A stretch of DNA of 64,000 bases, taken from positions 62,001-126,000 of the forward strand of contig NZ_JBKKHQ010000016.1 of assembly GCF_046614695.1 (NCBI RefSeq), read 5' to 3'. Made by a program: the position numbers and the translations under genes. Under the pieces are notes generated by a model that searched no databases, was not told the DNA's origin, and saw only the letters and a program-made list of their open reading frames with translations. Source of the stretch: Pokkaliibacter sp046614695. Lineage in GTDB: Bacteria; Pseudomonadota; Gammaproteobacteria; Pseudomonadales; Balneatricaceae. Below, piece after piece: positions 17,842-26,560 of the stretch (position 1 is the stretch's first letter; the number at the start of each line of letters is the position of its first letter).

Positions 17842-18795
17842 TTATTCCGCGTTTTCGAGGAAACGCTCTGCATCCAGTGCGGCCATGCAGCCAGCACCTG
17901 CAGAGGTAATGGCCTGGCGGTACACCTGATCCATCACATCACCTGCGGCAAAAACGCCGGGCTTGCTGGTGGCGGTCGCCATGCCTTCAAGGCCGCCTTT
18001 GACCTTGATGTAGCCATTGCTCATGTCCAGCTGGCCTTCGAAGATGCCAGTGTTGGGCGTATGGCCGATGGCGATAAAGACGCCGTCGACATCCAGCTCT
18101 TTGATTTCGCCACTGTCGACATCCTTGATGCGCATACCCGTCACGCCCATGTCATCGCCCAGCACTTCTTCCAGAGTGTGGTTCCACTCCAGCTTGACGT
18201 TACCGTTAGCCGCTTTGTCGAGCAGTTTGTCGGACAGAATTTTTTCGGAGCGGAAGCTGTCACGGCGATGCACCACGGTCACTTCTGCTGCGATGTTGGA
18301 TAGATACAGCGCCTCTTCAACGGCGGTATTACCACCACCGATGACCGCGACTTTCTTGTTACGGTAGAAGAAACCATCGCAAGTGGCGCAGGCAGAAACA
18401 CCTTTACCCTTGAAGGCTTCTTCGCTGTCGAGGCCAAGGTAACGGGCGCTGGCGCCAGTACAGATGATCAGCGCATCACAGGTATAGGTCGCACTGTCAC
18501 CGATCAGACGGTAAGGGCGGGAAGACAGGTCTGTGGTGTGGATGTGATCAAACAGAATTTCGGTATTGAAGCGTTCAGCGTGCTCGCGCATGCGCTCCAT
18601 CAGTGCAGGGCCTTGCAGACCTTCGACATCACCGGGCCAGTTATCGACTTCGGTCGTGGTGGTCAGCTGACCGCCCATTTGCATACCGGTGATCAGTACC
18701 GGATTCAGGTTGGCGCGCGCTGCATAGACAGCGGCAGTATAACCCGCAGGGCCGGAACCCAGGATCAGCAGACGGGCGTGTTTGGTTTCGCTCAT
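17842..18795 (-). CDS. trxB: Thioredoxin-disulfide reductase
   Basis: A 317-residue FAD/NADPH flavoenzyme that reduces thioredoxin. FAD-binding GSGPAGYTAAVYAARA lies at residues 13-28, the redox-active Cys136-Ala-Thr-Cys139 in the central NADPH domain (SACATCDGFF), followed by NADPH-binding GGGNTAVEEALYLS, and the C-terminal FAD motif VFAAGDVMDQVYRQAITSAG. Length and motif spacing fit the bacterial low-molecular-weight class. It is transcribed in the same direction as sodB but separated by about 220 bp, so it is probably separate. Confidence 0.97.
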   Translation of the reverse strand: MSETKHARLLILGSGPAGYTAAVYAARANLNPVLITGMQMGGQLTTTTEVDNWPGDVEGLQGPALMERMREHAERFNTEILFDHIHTTDLSSRPYRLIGDSATYTCDALIICTGASARYLGLDSEEAFKGKGVSACATCDGFFYRNKKVAVIGGGNTAVEEALYLSNIAAEVTVVHRRDSFRSEKILSDKLLDKAANGNVKLEWNHTLEEVLGDDMGVTGMRIKDVDSGEIKELDVDGVFIAIGHTPNTGIFEGQLDMSNGYIKVKGGLEGMATATSKPGVFAAGDVMDQVYRQAITSAGAGCMAALDAERFLENAE

Positions 18796-18980
18796 AGTGC
18801 ACCTTTCACTTCAAATACGCGTTGGCCATGCAATGGTGACGCTGACGCAGAAATTCAATAGCAAGACGGAAAGTTGCTAAGTGTATTGGTCTGCGACAGC
18901 GGCGCCTAATGAAGCCAACTTATCAGAGTCATTGACTAAGACTATCAGAAAGCCCGTGCACATAACTCCTTGTCGGACAT

Positions 18981-19015
18981 AAAAAACCGCGATAAGCCAG
19001 AGCGCTGATCGCGGT
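18981..19015 (-). terminator. Terminator of the sulfide-oxidation operon
   Basis: Stem ACCGCGAT / ATCGCGGT with a 14-base loop and, on the minus strand, a run of six U. It lies about 40 bases after the sulP stop codon. Confidence 0.75.
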
Positions 19016-19053
19016 GTGTTGTGAGTGCAGGTGATGACTGATCGTCGCGGGGG

Positions 19054-20802
19054 CTAGGGCACAGTGGTTATCCGCGGTGTGCTGACGTGGCAGGCGGCTT
19101 CACCGTGTAACTGCTTCCAGGCCTCGTATTGGCTAAGGAAGACCTTGCCGGTCAGATCCTGCAGGAAATGGGTACGCTTGAGCATATCCATCACCGGGCC
19201 TTTGACCTCCGACAAGTGCAGCTGCACACCGCTGTCGGAAAGGCGTTGATTGATCGCTTCGAGGCTCTCCAGCGCTGAGGCATCAATCAGGTTAACCGCC
19301 GGACACATTAAGACCAGATGCCTGAGTTTGGGCTGCTGGGCGACCAGCTCATAAATGCGGTCTTCCAGATAGCGGGCATTGGCAAAGTACAGGCTTTCAT
19401 CGACCCGCAAGGTCAGGACGGCCGGATCGGTTTCCACCTGAAAACGCTCGACATTGCGAAAGTGTTCGGTGCCAGGCAGGCGGCCGACGACGGCACTGTG
19501 GGGACGCGAAGTCCGGTAGAGGTAAAGCAGCACGGAGAGTCCAACACCCGCCATAATGCCGGTTTCCACACCGTCGACCAGCGTCAGTACCAAGGTGGCA
19601 GACATGGCGGCAAAGTCGCTGCGGCTATAGTCCCAGGTGCGCTTCAACGCTTGAAAGTCGACGAGCCCCAGCACGGCCACAATAATGGTAGCGGCCAGTG
19701 TTGCCTTGGGCAGAAAGTAAATAAGCGGGGTCAGCAGCAGCGCCGCTATGGCGATGCCGACCGCGGTGAAGGCGCCGGCGGCTGGCGTCTGGGCGCCTGC
19801 ATCATAGTTAACGACGGAGCGGGAGAAGCCGCCCGTCACCGGGAACCCCCCGGAAAAGGAAGAGGTCACGTTGGCGGCGCCCAGGCCGATCAACTCCTGA
19901 TCAGGCGAGATACGTTGACGGCGTTTGGAGGCCAGGGTCTGCGCCATGGAAACCGATTCAACAAAGCCAACGATGCTGATCAACACCGCAGACATCAGCA
20001 GTTCACGCCAGGCTTCACCGGGAAGACTGGGAATCTGCAGTGCCGGCAAGCCTGCATCTATCGCGCCGACAATCCTGACGCCTGCGGAGTCCAGGCCGCC
20101 AAGCCAGGTCACCGCCGTTGTCAGCGCCACCACGACCACCGGGCTGGTTTTGGATAACAGATCGGCGCTGCGAGCCGACAGTTTTGTTTCCAGCAGCAAG
20201 GGTTTCAGAAAGGAGCGGCTCCAGAACAGGAAGATCAGGGCAAAGCTGCCTATAAAGAGCGTCGGCCAGTGAATGTCAGCAATATGGCTTGCCAGGCTGG
20301 AGAGCAGCGTCAGCAAATCATCGCCGTGAGCCTGAATCCCCAGAATATGCTTGAGCTGACTGGCGGCGATGATCAGGCCTGAGGCCGTGACAAAGCCGGA
20401 AATCACCGGATGGCTGAGAAAGTTGGCAATCATGCCCAAACGCAGGATGCCCATGGCAATCAGCACTGCGCCGGACATTAACGCCAGCAGAATGGTGGTT
20501 TCCACGTAAGCGTCACTGCCGGGACTGGCGATCTGGCTGGCTGCCGCCGCTGTCATCAGGGAGACCACGGCAACCGGGCCTACCGAAAGGGTGCGGCTGG
20601 TGCCAAAAATCGCATAGGCCACCAGCGGCAGAATACTGGCGTACAGACCCACCTGAGCGGGGAGCCCGGCCAGCAAGGCGTAGGCCAGCGATTGCGGGAT
20701 CAGCATGATGGTGACGATCACCGCCGCCACCAGATCGGCGCCGAGAATATGGCGGTTGTACTCGCCAATCCAGGTCAGAATCGGAAGATAGCGCTTCAGC
20801 AT
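19054..20802 (-). CDS. SulP-family anion permease with STAS domain
   Basis: A 582-residue SulP transporter. The N-terminal two thirds hold about 12 membrane helices with the family signatures (TIMLIPQSLAYALLAGLPAQVGLYASILP, SVGPVAVVSLM, SSFSGGFPVTGGFSRSVVNYDAGAQTP). The C-terminal STAS regulatory domain starts at about residue 440 (VDESLYFANARYLEDRIYEL, LVLMCPAVNLIDASALESLEAI). It lies 17 bp after the phosphatase-SQR fusion gene and is the last gene of that operon. From context it could move sulfate, sulfite or thiosulfate produced by sulfide oxidation; the substrate and direction are inferred. Confidence 0.93.
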   Translation of the reverse strand: MLKRYLPILTWIGEYNRHILGADLVAAVIVTIMLIPQSLAYALLAGLPAQVGLYASILPLVAYAIFGTSRTLSVGPVAVVSLMTAAAASQIASPGSDAYVETTILLALMSGAVLIAMGILRLGMIANFLSHPVISGFVTASGLIIAASQLKHILGIQAHGDDLLTLLSSLASHIADIHWPTLFIGSFALIFLFWSRSFLKPLLLETKLSARSADLLSKTSPVVVVALTTAVTWLGGLDSAGVRIVGAIDAGLPALQIPSLPGEAWRELLMSAVLISIVGFVESVSMAQTLASKRRQRISPDQELIGLGAANVTSSFSGGFPVTGGFSRSVVNYDAGAQTPAAGAFTAVGIAIAALLLTPLIYFLPKATLAATIIVAVLGLVDFQALKRTWDYSRSDFAAMSATLVLTLVDGVETGIMAGVGLSVLLYLYRTSRPHSAVVGRLPGTEHFRNVERFQVETDPAVLTLRVDESLYFANARYLEDRIYELVAQQPKLRHLVLMCPAVNLIDASALESLEAINQRLSDSGVQLHLSEVKGPVMDMLKRTHFLQDLTGKVFLSQYEAWKQLHGEAACHVSTPRITTVP

Positions 20803-20819
20803 GGCCGCGACTCCTGCTC

Positions 20820-22562
20820 TCAGGGCTTCTTGGCAGAGCTATTGCCGGTGAAGTCGCAGGCTTGCTCTGCCTTTTCCTTCAACTCGGTAGTGCTCAGGTA
20901 GTCCGGTGCGGCCAGCCATTCACGGCCCTTCAGCATGGCATTCCAGTAAAGCCAGGGCAGCATGTTGGCTTTGAGCATCCACGACAAGCGGCTTGGGCGT
21001 TTACCTTCCAGCAACCAGGTGGGGAAAGTGGGGAGCAATTTGCCGCCATAACCAAACTCTGCCAGAACAATCTTGCCGCGCTCGACCGTCAATGGGCAGG
21101 AGCCATAACCGTCATAGGCTGCCTGGGGCTGACGACCGCTCAGTGACAGCAGGACGTTTTCCGCCACCACCGGGGCTTGCTGGCGGACAGCTGCGGCGGT
21201 TTTGGCATTCGGGGAGTTGGCACAATCGCCGAGGGCGAAGACATTGCCGTAGGTTTTATGGCGCAGGGTTTGCGGGTCCACATCCAGCCAGCCTGCAGCA
21301 TCGGCAAGGCTGCTGCCTCGGATAAACTCAGGAGCGCGTTGCGGCGGGCAGACATGCAGCATGTCGAAGCTTTTCTCGACCTGCGTCACTGTGCCTTCTT
21401 TATCGGTGACAGAGAACACTGCTGTCTTATTGGGGCCGTCGACTTCCACCAGATTGTGCATAAAGTTAAGGCCGATCCCGTACTTTTCGATGTACTCCAT
21501 CAGGGCGGGAACATAGGCCGCTACACCAAACAGCGCGCCACCAGCGGTGCAGAATTCCACTTCCACATCGGGCAGGACACCACTTTTCAACCAGTGATCA
21601 CAGGACAGATACATGGCTTTCTGCGGCGCGCCGGCACATTTGATCGGCATGGGAGGCTGAGTAAAGAGGGCTTTGCCCTTGCGGGTTTTCTGCACCAGCT
21701 CCCAGGTGTAGGGCGCGGTGTCGTAGTGATAATTGGAGGTCACACCGTGCTGACCGAGGGTTTCCTTTAAACCCTGGATGCCTTCCCAGTTCAGGCTTAG
21801 GCCCGCTGCCACGACCAGCGTGCGGTAAGCGAGGACAGTGCCATCCTTGAGCATCACGCTCTGCTGGTCGGGCATCATGCCGCTCACTTCGCTGCGATAC
21901 CAGGTCGACTGTTCTGGCATGACATCAGCCATGGGTTTGCCGGTTTCCTGCGGGGTGAAAATACCGCCGCCGACCATCGTCCAGCCGGGCTGGTAATAAT
22001 GGGTATCGCGGGGTTCGATGATCGCAATATCCAGATCGCCCTGGCGTTTAAGCAGGCTGCTGGCCACGGCCAGACCCGCGGCACCGCCGCCAATAATCAC
22101 CACATCATGTTTCCTGGCGGGAGCTGTGAAGGTCGCATTGGCGTTCGCCAGCTCCTGCATACGGGGTTGTTGGGCGCTCAGGTCATAACCTGCTGCGGAG
22201 GCAGTATCCAGCGCTGACTGAACACGCCCGGCCCGGGCTTCATTCATGGCCCACAGAATCGTACTGCGCGTCCCTGTGCGGCAGAACGCCAGGATGGGCT
22301 TGGGCAGGTTCTCCAGCAGTGTGCCGAAGTCCTGAATATCCTGATCCGTGATCTGGCCCGAAATCACAGGGAGATAGGCCCATTGCAGACCGGCGGCCTG
22401 GCAGGCATTTTCCAGCGATGGCATGTCCGGTTGATCATCACTCTCTTTCGCCGGACGGTTGCAGATCAGGGTACGAAAGCCCTGCGCCGCGACGTCACGG
22501 ATATCGGCTTCCTGCAACTGTGGGGTCACGCTCAGGGCAGAGGTCAGCTGGCTGATTTTCAT
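20820..22562 (-). CDS. DUF442 phosphatase/sulfurtransferase-like domain fused to type II sulfide:quinone reductase
   Basis: A 580-residue fusion. Residues 1-130 are a TIGR01244/DUF442 domain with a cysteine loop FCRTGTRS (Cys94, Arg99), as found fused to or beside Blh proteins. Residues 150-580 are a flavoprotein of the sulfide:quinone oxidoreductase family: FAD-binding GGGAAGLAVASSLLKRQG, then IKCAGAPQKAMYL (Cys309), a signature shared with mitochondrial-type SQR, a second Cys405 (MLHVCPPQRAPEF) suited to the catalytic pair, and FALGDCANSPNAKTAAAVRQQ near the end. It would oxidise sulfide and pass electrons to quinone, forming persulfide. The ATG at 22562 is six bases from AGGAG. Confidence 0.92.
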   Translation of the reverse strand: MKISQLTSALSVTPQLQEADIRDVAAQGFRTLICNRPAKESDDQPDMPSLENACQAAGLQWAYLPVISGQITDQDIQDFGTLLENLPKPILAFCRTGTRSTILWAMNEARAGRVQSALDTASAAGYDLSAQQPRMQELANANATFTAPARKHDVVIIGGGAAGLAVASSLLKRQGDLDIAIIEPRDTHYYQPGWTMVGGGIFTPQETGKPMADVMPEQSTWYRSEVSGMMPDQQSVMLKDGTVLAYRTLVVAAGLSLNWEGIQGLKETLGQHGVTSNYHYDTAPYTWELVQKTRKGKALFTQPPMPIKCAGAPQKAMYLSCDHWLKSGVLPDVEVEFCTAGGALFGVAAYVPALMEYIEKYGIGLNFMHNLVEVDGPNKTAVFSVTDKEGTVTQVEKSFDMLHVCPPQRAPEFIRGSSLADAAGWLDVDPQTLRHKTYGNVFALGDCANSPNAKTAAAVRQQAPVVAENVLLSLSGRQPQAAYDGYGSCPLTVERGKIVLAEFGYGGKLLPTFPTWLLEGKRPSRLSWMLKANMLPWLYWNAMLKGREWLAAPDYLSTTELKEKAEQACDFTGNSSAKKP

Positions 22563-22609
22563 GGGCATCTCCTGATTTCTTATGGTGTTCTCGTTATGCC
22601 AGGGACGGA

Positions 22610-23476
22610 TCAAAACAGGTTGATCGGGATTTTCAGGTAGGTCTGGCCGTTGTCTTCCGCAACGGGCAAGTGACCGGCACGCATGTTGATCTGCACTGAG
22701 GGCAGAATCAGCCGCGGCATGCTGAGGGTTTTGTCACGCTCGGTGCGCATGCTTACGAAGGCTTGCTCATCAGTACTGTCTTTGACGTGGATATTGCCTT
22801 CGCGCTGAGCTTTGACGGTGGTTTCATGGACGTATTCAGTCCGCCCCGGTGCCTTGTAGTCATGGCAGAGGAAGAGCCGAGTGTCCTCCGGCAGGGCGTA
22901 GAGTTTATGAATGGACTGAAACAGGGTGGCTGCATCCCCACCGGGGAAATCACAGCGGGCAGTGCCGTAGTCCGGCATAAACAGGGTATCGCCGACAAAA
23001 GCAGCATCACCCATCACATAGGTCATACAGGCCGGAGTGTGCCCCGGTGTGTGCATGGCATGGCATTCCAGCGAGCCAATATGAAAGGTTTCGCCATCCA
23101 CAAACAGGTGATCAAACTGGCTGCCATCACGAGCAAACTCAGTACCGGCATTAAAGGCCTTGCCGAATGTTTCCTGCACTGTCGTGATATGAGCGCCAAT
23201 GCCCATTTTGGCCTGAGTATGGTCACGCAGATAAGGCGCTGCCGAGAGGTGGTCGGCGTGAACATGCGTCTCCAGCACCCACTCAACCTTGAGTTGATGC
23301 GCTTTGATGTACGCCAGAATTTCCTCAGCAGAGCGCGTGTCTGTGCGGCCTGCGGCATAGTCGAAATCCAGAACAGAGTCGACAATAGCGCAACTTGAGG
23401 AGTTGGGGTCTTCCACCACATAACTGAAAGTAAAGGTGGGTTCATCAAAGAAGGCGGTGACCTTAGGAGAATTCAT
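22610..23476 (-). CDS. blh: Blh-type metallo-beta-lactamase-fold persulfide dioxygenase
   Basis: A 288-residue MBL-fold protein. Metal-binding residues are in THVHADH (His71, His73, Asp75, His76), with HTPGHTPACMTY and FLCHDY providing later histidines. The C-terminal MPRLILPSVQINMRAGHLP and YLKIPINLF are typical of Blh proteins, which oxidise glutathione persulfide to sulfite. It is the first gene of an operon with the SQR fusion and SulP, making a chain sulfide to persulfide to sulfite with an anion carrier. An in-frame ATG far upstream is rejected because that sequence is AT-rich and non-coding. Confidence 0.92.
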   Translation of the reverse strand: MNSPKVTAFFDEPTFTFSYVVEDPNSSSCAIVDSVLDFDYAAGRTDTRSAEEILAYIKAHQLKVEWVLETHVHADHLSAAPYLRDHTQAKMGIGAHITTVQETFGKAFNAGTEFARDGSQFDHLFVDGETFHIGSLECHAMHTPGHTPACMTYVMGDAAFVGDTLFMPDYGTARCDFPGGDAATLFQSIHKLYALPEDTRLFLCHDYKAPGRTEYVHETTVKAQREGNIHVKDSTDEQAFVSMRTERDKTLSMPRLILPSVQINMRAGHLPVAEDNGQTYLKIPINLF

Positions 23477-23781
23477 AAGATGTACCTGCTTATTAATATA
23501 TGGAATAAGCTTAGAGCTTAAATTTATATAAAGTGTAGAGAGCTTTTTTATTAAAGCCAAGATGCAGGACAAAAATGTCATCAAGTGGCGTGTCTCTGGT
23601 ATCGGGCGCGCGGTGAAAAGCGTTATCAGGAATTGCAGGATGTTGGAGTTGAGGGCATGCCGCTGACGGCTAATAAAACCGATGTGTGGAGCTAATCTAT
23701 TGATTTTTCACTGCCTGAGGCTGGACGTCACCCCGGTGCCTCAGTAATATACGGCCTCGTTCAGGCATCTTGCCGGACATT
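23477..23781. promoter_or_regulatory. Promoter region of the blh-SQR-sulP operon with a perfect dyad
   Basis: An AT-rich 305-bp spacer. TAAGCT-tag-AGCTTA at 23506-23520 is a perfect 6-3-6 inverted repeat about 30 bases before the blh start codon, in the position expected for the operator of a repressor. In other bacteria blh operons are controlled by the ArsR-type persulfide sensor BigR; no such gene is visible here. The rest contains no convincing gene. Confidence 0.5.
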
Positions 23782-23858
23782 GCGCCCGTAGCTCAGCTGG
23801 ATAGAGTAGCAGGTTCCGATCCTGTTGGTCGGGGGTTCGAATCCCTCCGGGCGCGCCA
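23782..23858 (+). tRNA. tRNA-Arg (anticodon CCG)
   Basis: A 77-base tRNA with encoded CCA. Acceptor stem GCGCCCG pairs with CGGGCGC, D stem GCTC/GAGT, anticodon stem GCAGG/CCTGT (with a G-U pair) around loop TTCCGAT, anticodon CCG at 23816-23818, and T arm GGGGG-TTCGAAT-CCCTC. The discriminator base is G. All four arms pair well. It reads arginine CGG codons. Confidence 0.96.
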
Positions 23859-24143
23859 CCTCAAAGCCTTATACGGCGCGGCTTTCAGCCAAATCCCCAA
23901 AAAATTATCTTCCCCGAAAATGGCTACTGTGACCCTCACTGTGACCTTGCCTTGTATTGAGGCCCTCCCAAGTAGACCCTTTTAAAGCGCTGATTGATAC
24001 TCTATGGCGGATAGGGCCAGCGTACATTTTCAGGTCTTGGCCCGGTGCGCCGGACTGAATTTAACTGCACAAAGTTGCCGTTCAGCGGATGCCTGTCTAC
24101 GTTGTACTTACTGACATTTTTGTTGCTGGTAGGTAAGGGAATA

Positions 24144-24524
24144 ATGGTTAGGCAACTGGTAGCAGGTATTACCGTGATCGCCTTTGGCACTGGCGTTGCC
24201 TTCTATTTTCTCAATCAGCAATCCACCGAAGTCCACGAGAACTTCAATCCAGAGGCCTGGCACTCTCACATTCCCAGCCGGGCTCCCATGATCTACACGC
24301 TCACTCATCAGTATGACCTGACCGCCATGTCACAAGCGCAGATCATAGAATTGCTCGGGCAACCCGATGGTTATTATGAAAGGGATGAGTTTCCCGCCTA
24401 TCGCTTGCGGCTGGGCAGAGACTGCGTGTTCGCTATCTCAACAGATCAATCCACTGGCTTGGCTGATGGCTGGCAGGTAGCCCCGCGAGGTTGCCTGCGG
24501 CAGAAAAAATCGCAGAAGCAGTGA
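24144..24524 (+). CDS. Hypothetical membrane-anchored protein
   Basis: A 126-residue protein I do not recognise. An N-terminal hydrophobic helix (MVRQLVAGITVIAFGTGVAF) would anchor it to the inner membrane or act as an uncleaved signal. The remainder is a small soluble domain with DLTAMSQAQIIELLGQPDGY, a pattern seen in BamE/SmpA-like small lipoproteins, but two late cysteines (GRDCVFAI and RGCLRQ) and the lack of a lipobox argue against a firm assignment. AAGGGA precedes the ATG. A terminator follows at 24618. Confidence 0.6.
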   Translation: MVRQLVAGITVIAFGTGVAFYFLNQQSTEVHENFNPEAWHSHIPSRAPMIYTLTHQYDLTAMSQAQIIELLGQPDGYYERDEFPAYRLRLGRDCVFAISTDQSTGLADGWQVAPRGCLRQKKSQKQ

Positions 24525-24617
24525 GCTCCGGCATCGCAAAGCTTCTAACTACCTTCGCTACTCACATTCCTGCTTCTGCCTTTCGGGCCGTTATCGGAAA
24601 TCTCGGTTGTCGATAGC

Positions 24618-24644
24618 AAAAAACCGGGCAAGCCCCGGTTTTTG
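24618..24644. terminator. Bidirectional terminator
   Basis: Stem AAAAACCGGG / CCCGGTTTTT with a short loop, between the hypothetical gene at 24144 and the convergent AtoE-like gene. Confidence 0.88.
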
Positions 24645-24667
24645 CATCTTGTGCGATGATGTCTGTG

Positions 24668-25951
24668 TCAGAGAAAGCTTAAGCCCAATCCGATAACGAT
24701 ACCGGAGACGATCAGCTGGATCAGGCAGTAGCCCATAATGTCGCGTGCCCCGAGTCCCGCGATGGCGAGTACGGGCAATGCCCAGAAGGGTTGCAGCATG
24801 TTGGTCCAGGCATCACCCCAGGCCACTGCCATGGCTACACGCCCAACATCCACATTCAGCATCTGTGCTGCGGGCAGCATGACGGGGGCCTGAACCGCCC
24901 ATTGTCCGCCACCACTCGGTACGAAGAGGTTGATCAGGCCGGCCGAGAGAAAACTCCACAGGGGGAGTGAGTCCTGATTGGCAATGTGGACAAAAAACTC
25001 GGCCAGCGAGGTCGCCAGCCCGGAGCCTTGCATGACGGCCATGATGCCAGCGTAGAAAGGAAACTGAATCAGAATGCCACCGGCGGTCGATACTGCCGGG
25101 CTAAGGGCGCCCAGCAAACGGGCGGCGGTGCCAAAGAGCACGAGCGCGATACCGAGGAAGATCAGATTGAGGACATTCAGGTTCAGCCCGCCACCGTTAA
25201 CAAAGTAAGGCACCAGATAAGCCAGCATCAGCACCGCGGTTAAGTAGAGTGGCCAGCGCTGGTGCAGCATCGGGCCTTGTCCTGCTTCCAGAACTTTCTC
25301 CTCTTCACTGATGACCTTTTTCAGCGGCGACTGGCGATCCAGCATCAGCATGTTCAGTAGTGGCATGATGATCAGCAGTGCCACCACGATGATGAGGTTA
25401 TAAGGGGCGAAGATTGTTTCGCTGGTGGGAATCAGCCCAATGGTGGCTTCGGTAAAGTTGCCGGGGGTGTTGATCGTGAGAGGAATGGAGCCGGAAATCC
25501 CTGCGTGCCAGATCAGGAAGCCTGAGTAGGCCGATGCCACCAGCAGCTTGTAGTCGATGGCGATTTCCCGGGCAATCGCACGGGCAAAGAAGGCGCCGAC
25601 CACCAGCCCGAAGCCCCAGTTCAGCCAGGAGGCGACCAGTGCCACCAGCGTGACGGCAACGATGGCACTGCGCGGTCCGGGCAGACGTTTGGCCAGCGCT
25701 GCCAGCAGTCGGCGAACAATCGGTGTTGAGGCGACAAGATGTCCCAGTACCAGAATCAGCGCCATCTGCATGGCGAAGGTGAGCAGCTTCCAGAAGCCGC
25801 CGCCCCAGCTTTCGATGGCGGCCATCGGTGCCATACCTTCGACGCCAACAGCGAGCACCATGACCAGCAAGGTCAGCAGTAATACCAGTACAAAGGGATC
25901 GGGGAGATAACGCTCCACCAGACGGACCGACGCATTCACCAGCCAGCGCAT
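24668..25951 (-). CDS. atoE: AtoE-family short-chain fatty acid transporter
   Basis: A 427-residue integral membrane protein with about eleven helices, of the AtoE/TIGR00366 family of short-chain fatty acid (acetoacetate/butyrate) transporters. Family features are the start VRLVERYLPDPFVLVLLLTLLV, SWLNWGFGLVVGAFFARAIARE, SGFLIWHAGISGSIPL and the late FVPSGGGQWAVQAPVMLPAA. Neighbouring genes do not include the usual ato catabolic enzymes, so the exact substrate is not supported by context. Confidence 0.92.
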   Translation of the reverse strand: MRWLVNASVRLVERYLPDPFVLVLLLTLLVMVLAVGVEGMAPMAAIESWGGGFWKLLTFAMQMALILVLGHLVASTPIVRRLLAALAKRLPGPRSAIVAVTLVALVASWLNWGFGLVVGAFFARAIAREIAIDYKLLVASAYSGFLIWHAGISGSIPLTINTPGNFTEATIGLIPTSETIFAPYNLIIVVALLIIMPLLNMLMLDRQSPLKKVISEEEKVLEAGQGPMLHQRWPLYLTAVLMLAYLVPYFVNGGGLNLNVLNLIFLGIALVLFGTAARLLGALSPAVSTAGGILIQFPFYAGIMAVMQGSGLATSLAEFFVHIANQDSLPLWSFLSAGLINLFVPSGGGQWAVQAPVMLPAAQMLNVDVGRVAMAVAWGDAWTNMLQPFWALPVLAIAGLGARDIMGYCLIQLIVSGIVIGLGLSFL

Positions 25952-26124
25952 AGAAGGCTCCTGTTGTTATTGGAATTGTGGGGATGGAATAGCTTTGAGT
26001 ACGAGGCTCACTGCTTTTAGTGTGGCTGGTTTTGGCAAGCTGGCAGGGCAACAAAGTGTTGAACCCTGCTATGGCCTAAAGTCGACTCGTCTTGAGGAGG
26101 CAATCTGTGAATGAGCTGACGTGC

Positions 26125-26472
26125 TCAGGACTTCATGTAAAGGCGCTGATAAATCAGTTCGAGATTGTCGAGTACGTGACGGTACATGGCCCCCGCATCC
26201 CAGTAGCCGAGGCATTGATTACAGGTGGCCAGCAGACGTTTCAGAATCTGCGGTTCATCGACAGCGCCTTCCCTGATCATCATTTCCCTGAGGGCGGTGA
26301 GATGGGGGATAAAAGTCTCGGGTAAGGGTCTGTTGATGGCATCTTCATCAGCAAGAAAATCCGCGATGCGGGCAAAGTTCTGACGAAAAGCATCGCTTAA
26401 CCCCTGTGAGCGGGCTTCGGCTTCCGCCCGGGAGAGGTAGTCATGCATATCTGACAGTGGCGTCGTTGCCAT
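26125..26472 (-). CDS. Hypothetical cytoplasmic protein
   Basis: A 115-residue, largely alpha-helical soluble protein that I do not recognise. It has no signal peptide or membrane segment; two cysteines (ATCNQCLGYW) are four residues apart and could bind metal, though nothing else supports this. Coding character is good (balanced charged residues, a clear GC-rich third position). It lies alone between atoE and the serine protease gene, all on the same strand. Confidence 0.6.
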   Translation of the reverse strand: MATTPLSDMHDYLSRAEAEARSQGLSDAFRQNFARIADFLADEDAINRPLPETFIPHLTALREMMIREGAVDEPQILKRLLATCNQCLGYWDAGAMYRHVLDNLELIYQRLYMKS

Positions 26473-26560
26473 GGTGCCCCCTGCGCTGATAATGGGTCTC
26501 TGAGTAATACACTATAGACCGTTTTATTCGCTTGCGGCCGTCACCCGAGGGCAGTGTCGG

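Noticed and set aside
23585..23695. Possible C-terminal coding remnant ending in KTDVWS-stop before the tRNA
   Set aside because: About 35 codons read like protein, but there is no start and I recognise no family; too weak to call a pseudogene.
23836..24143. tRNA-Arg 3' end as a phage or island attachment site
   Set aside because: No integrase gene and no second copy of the tRNA end were found in the window.
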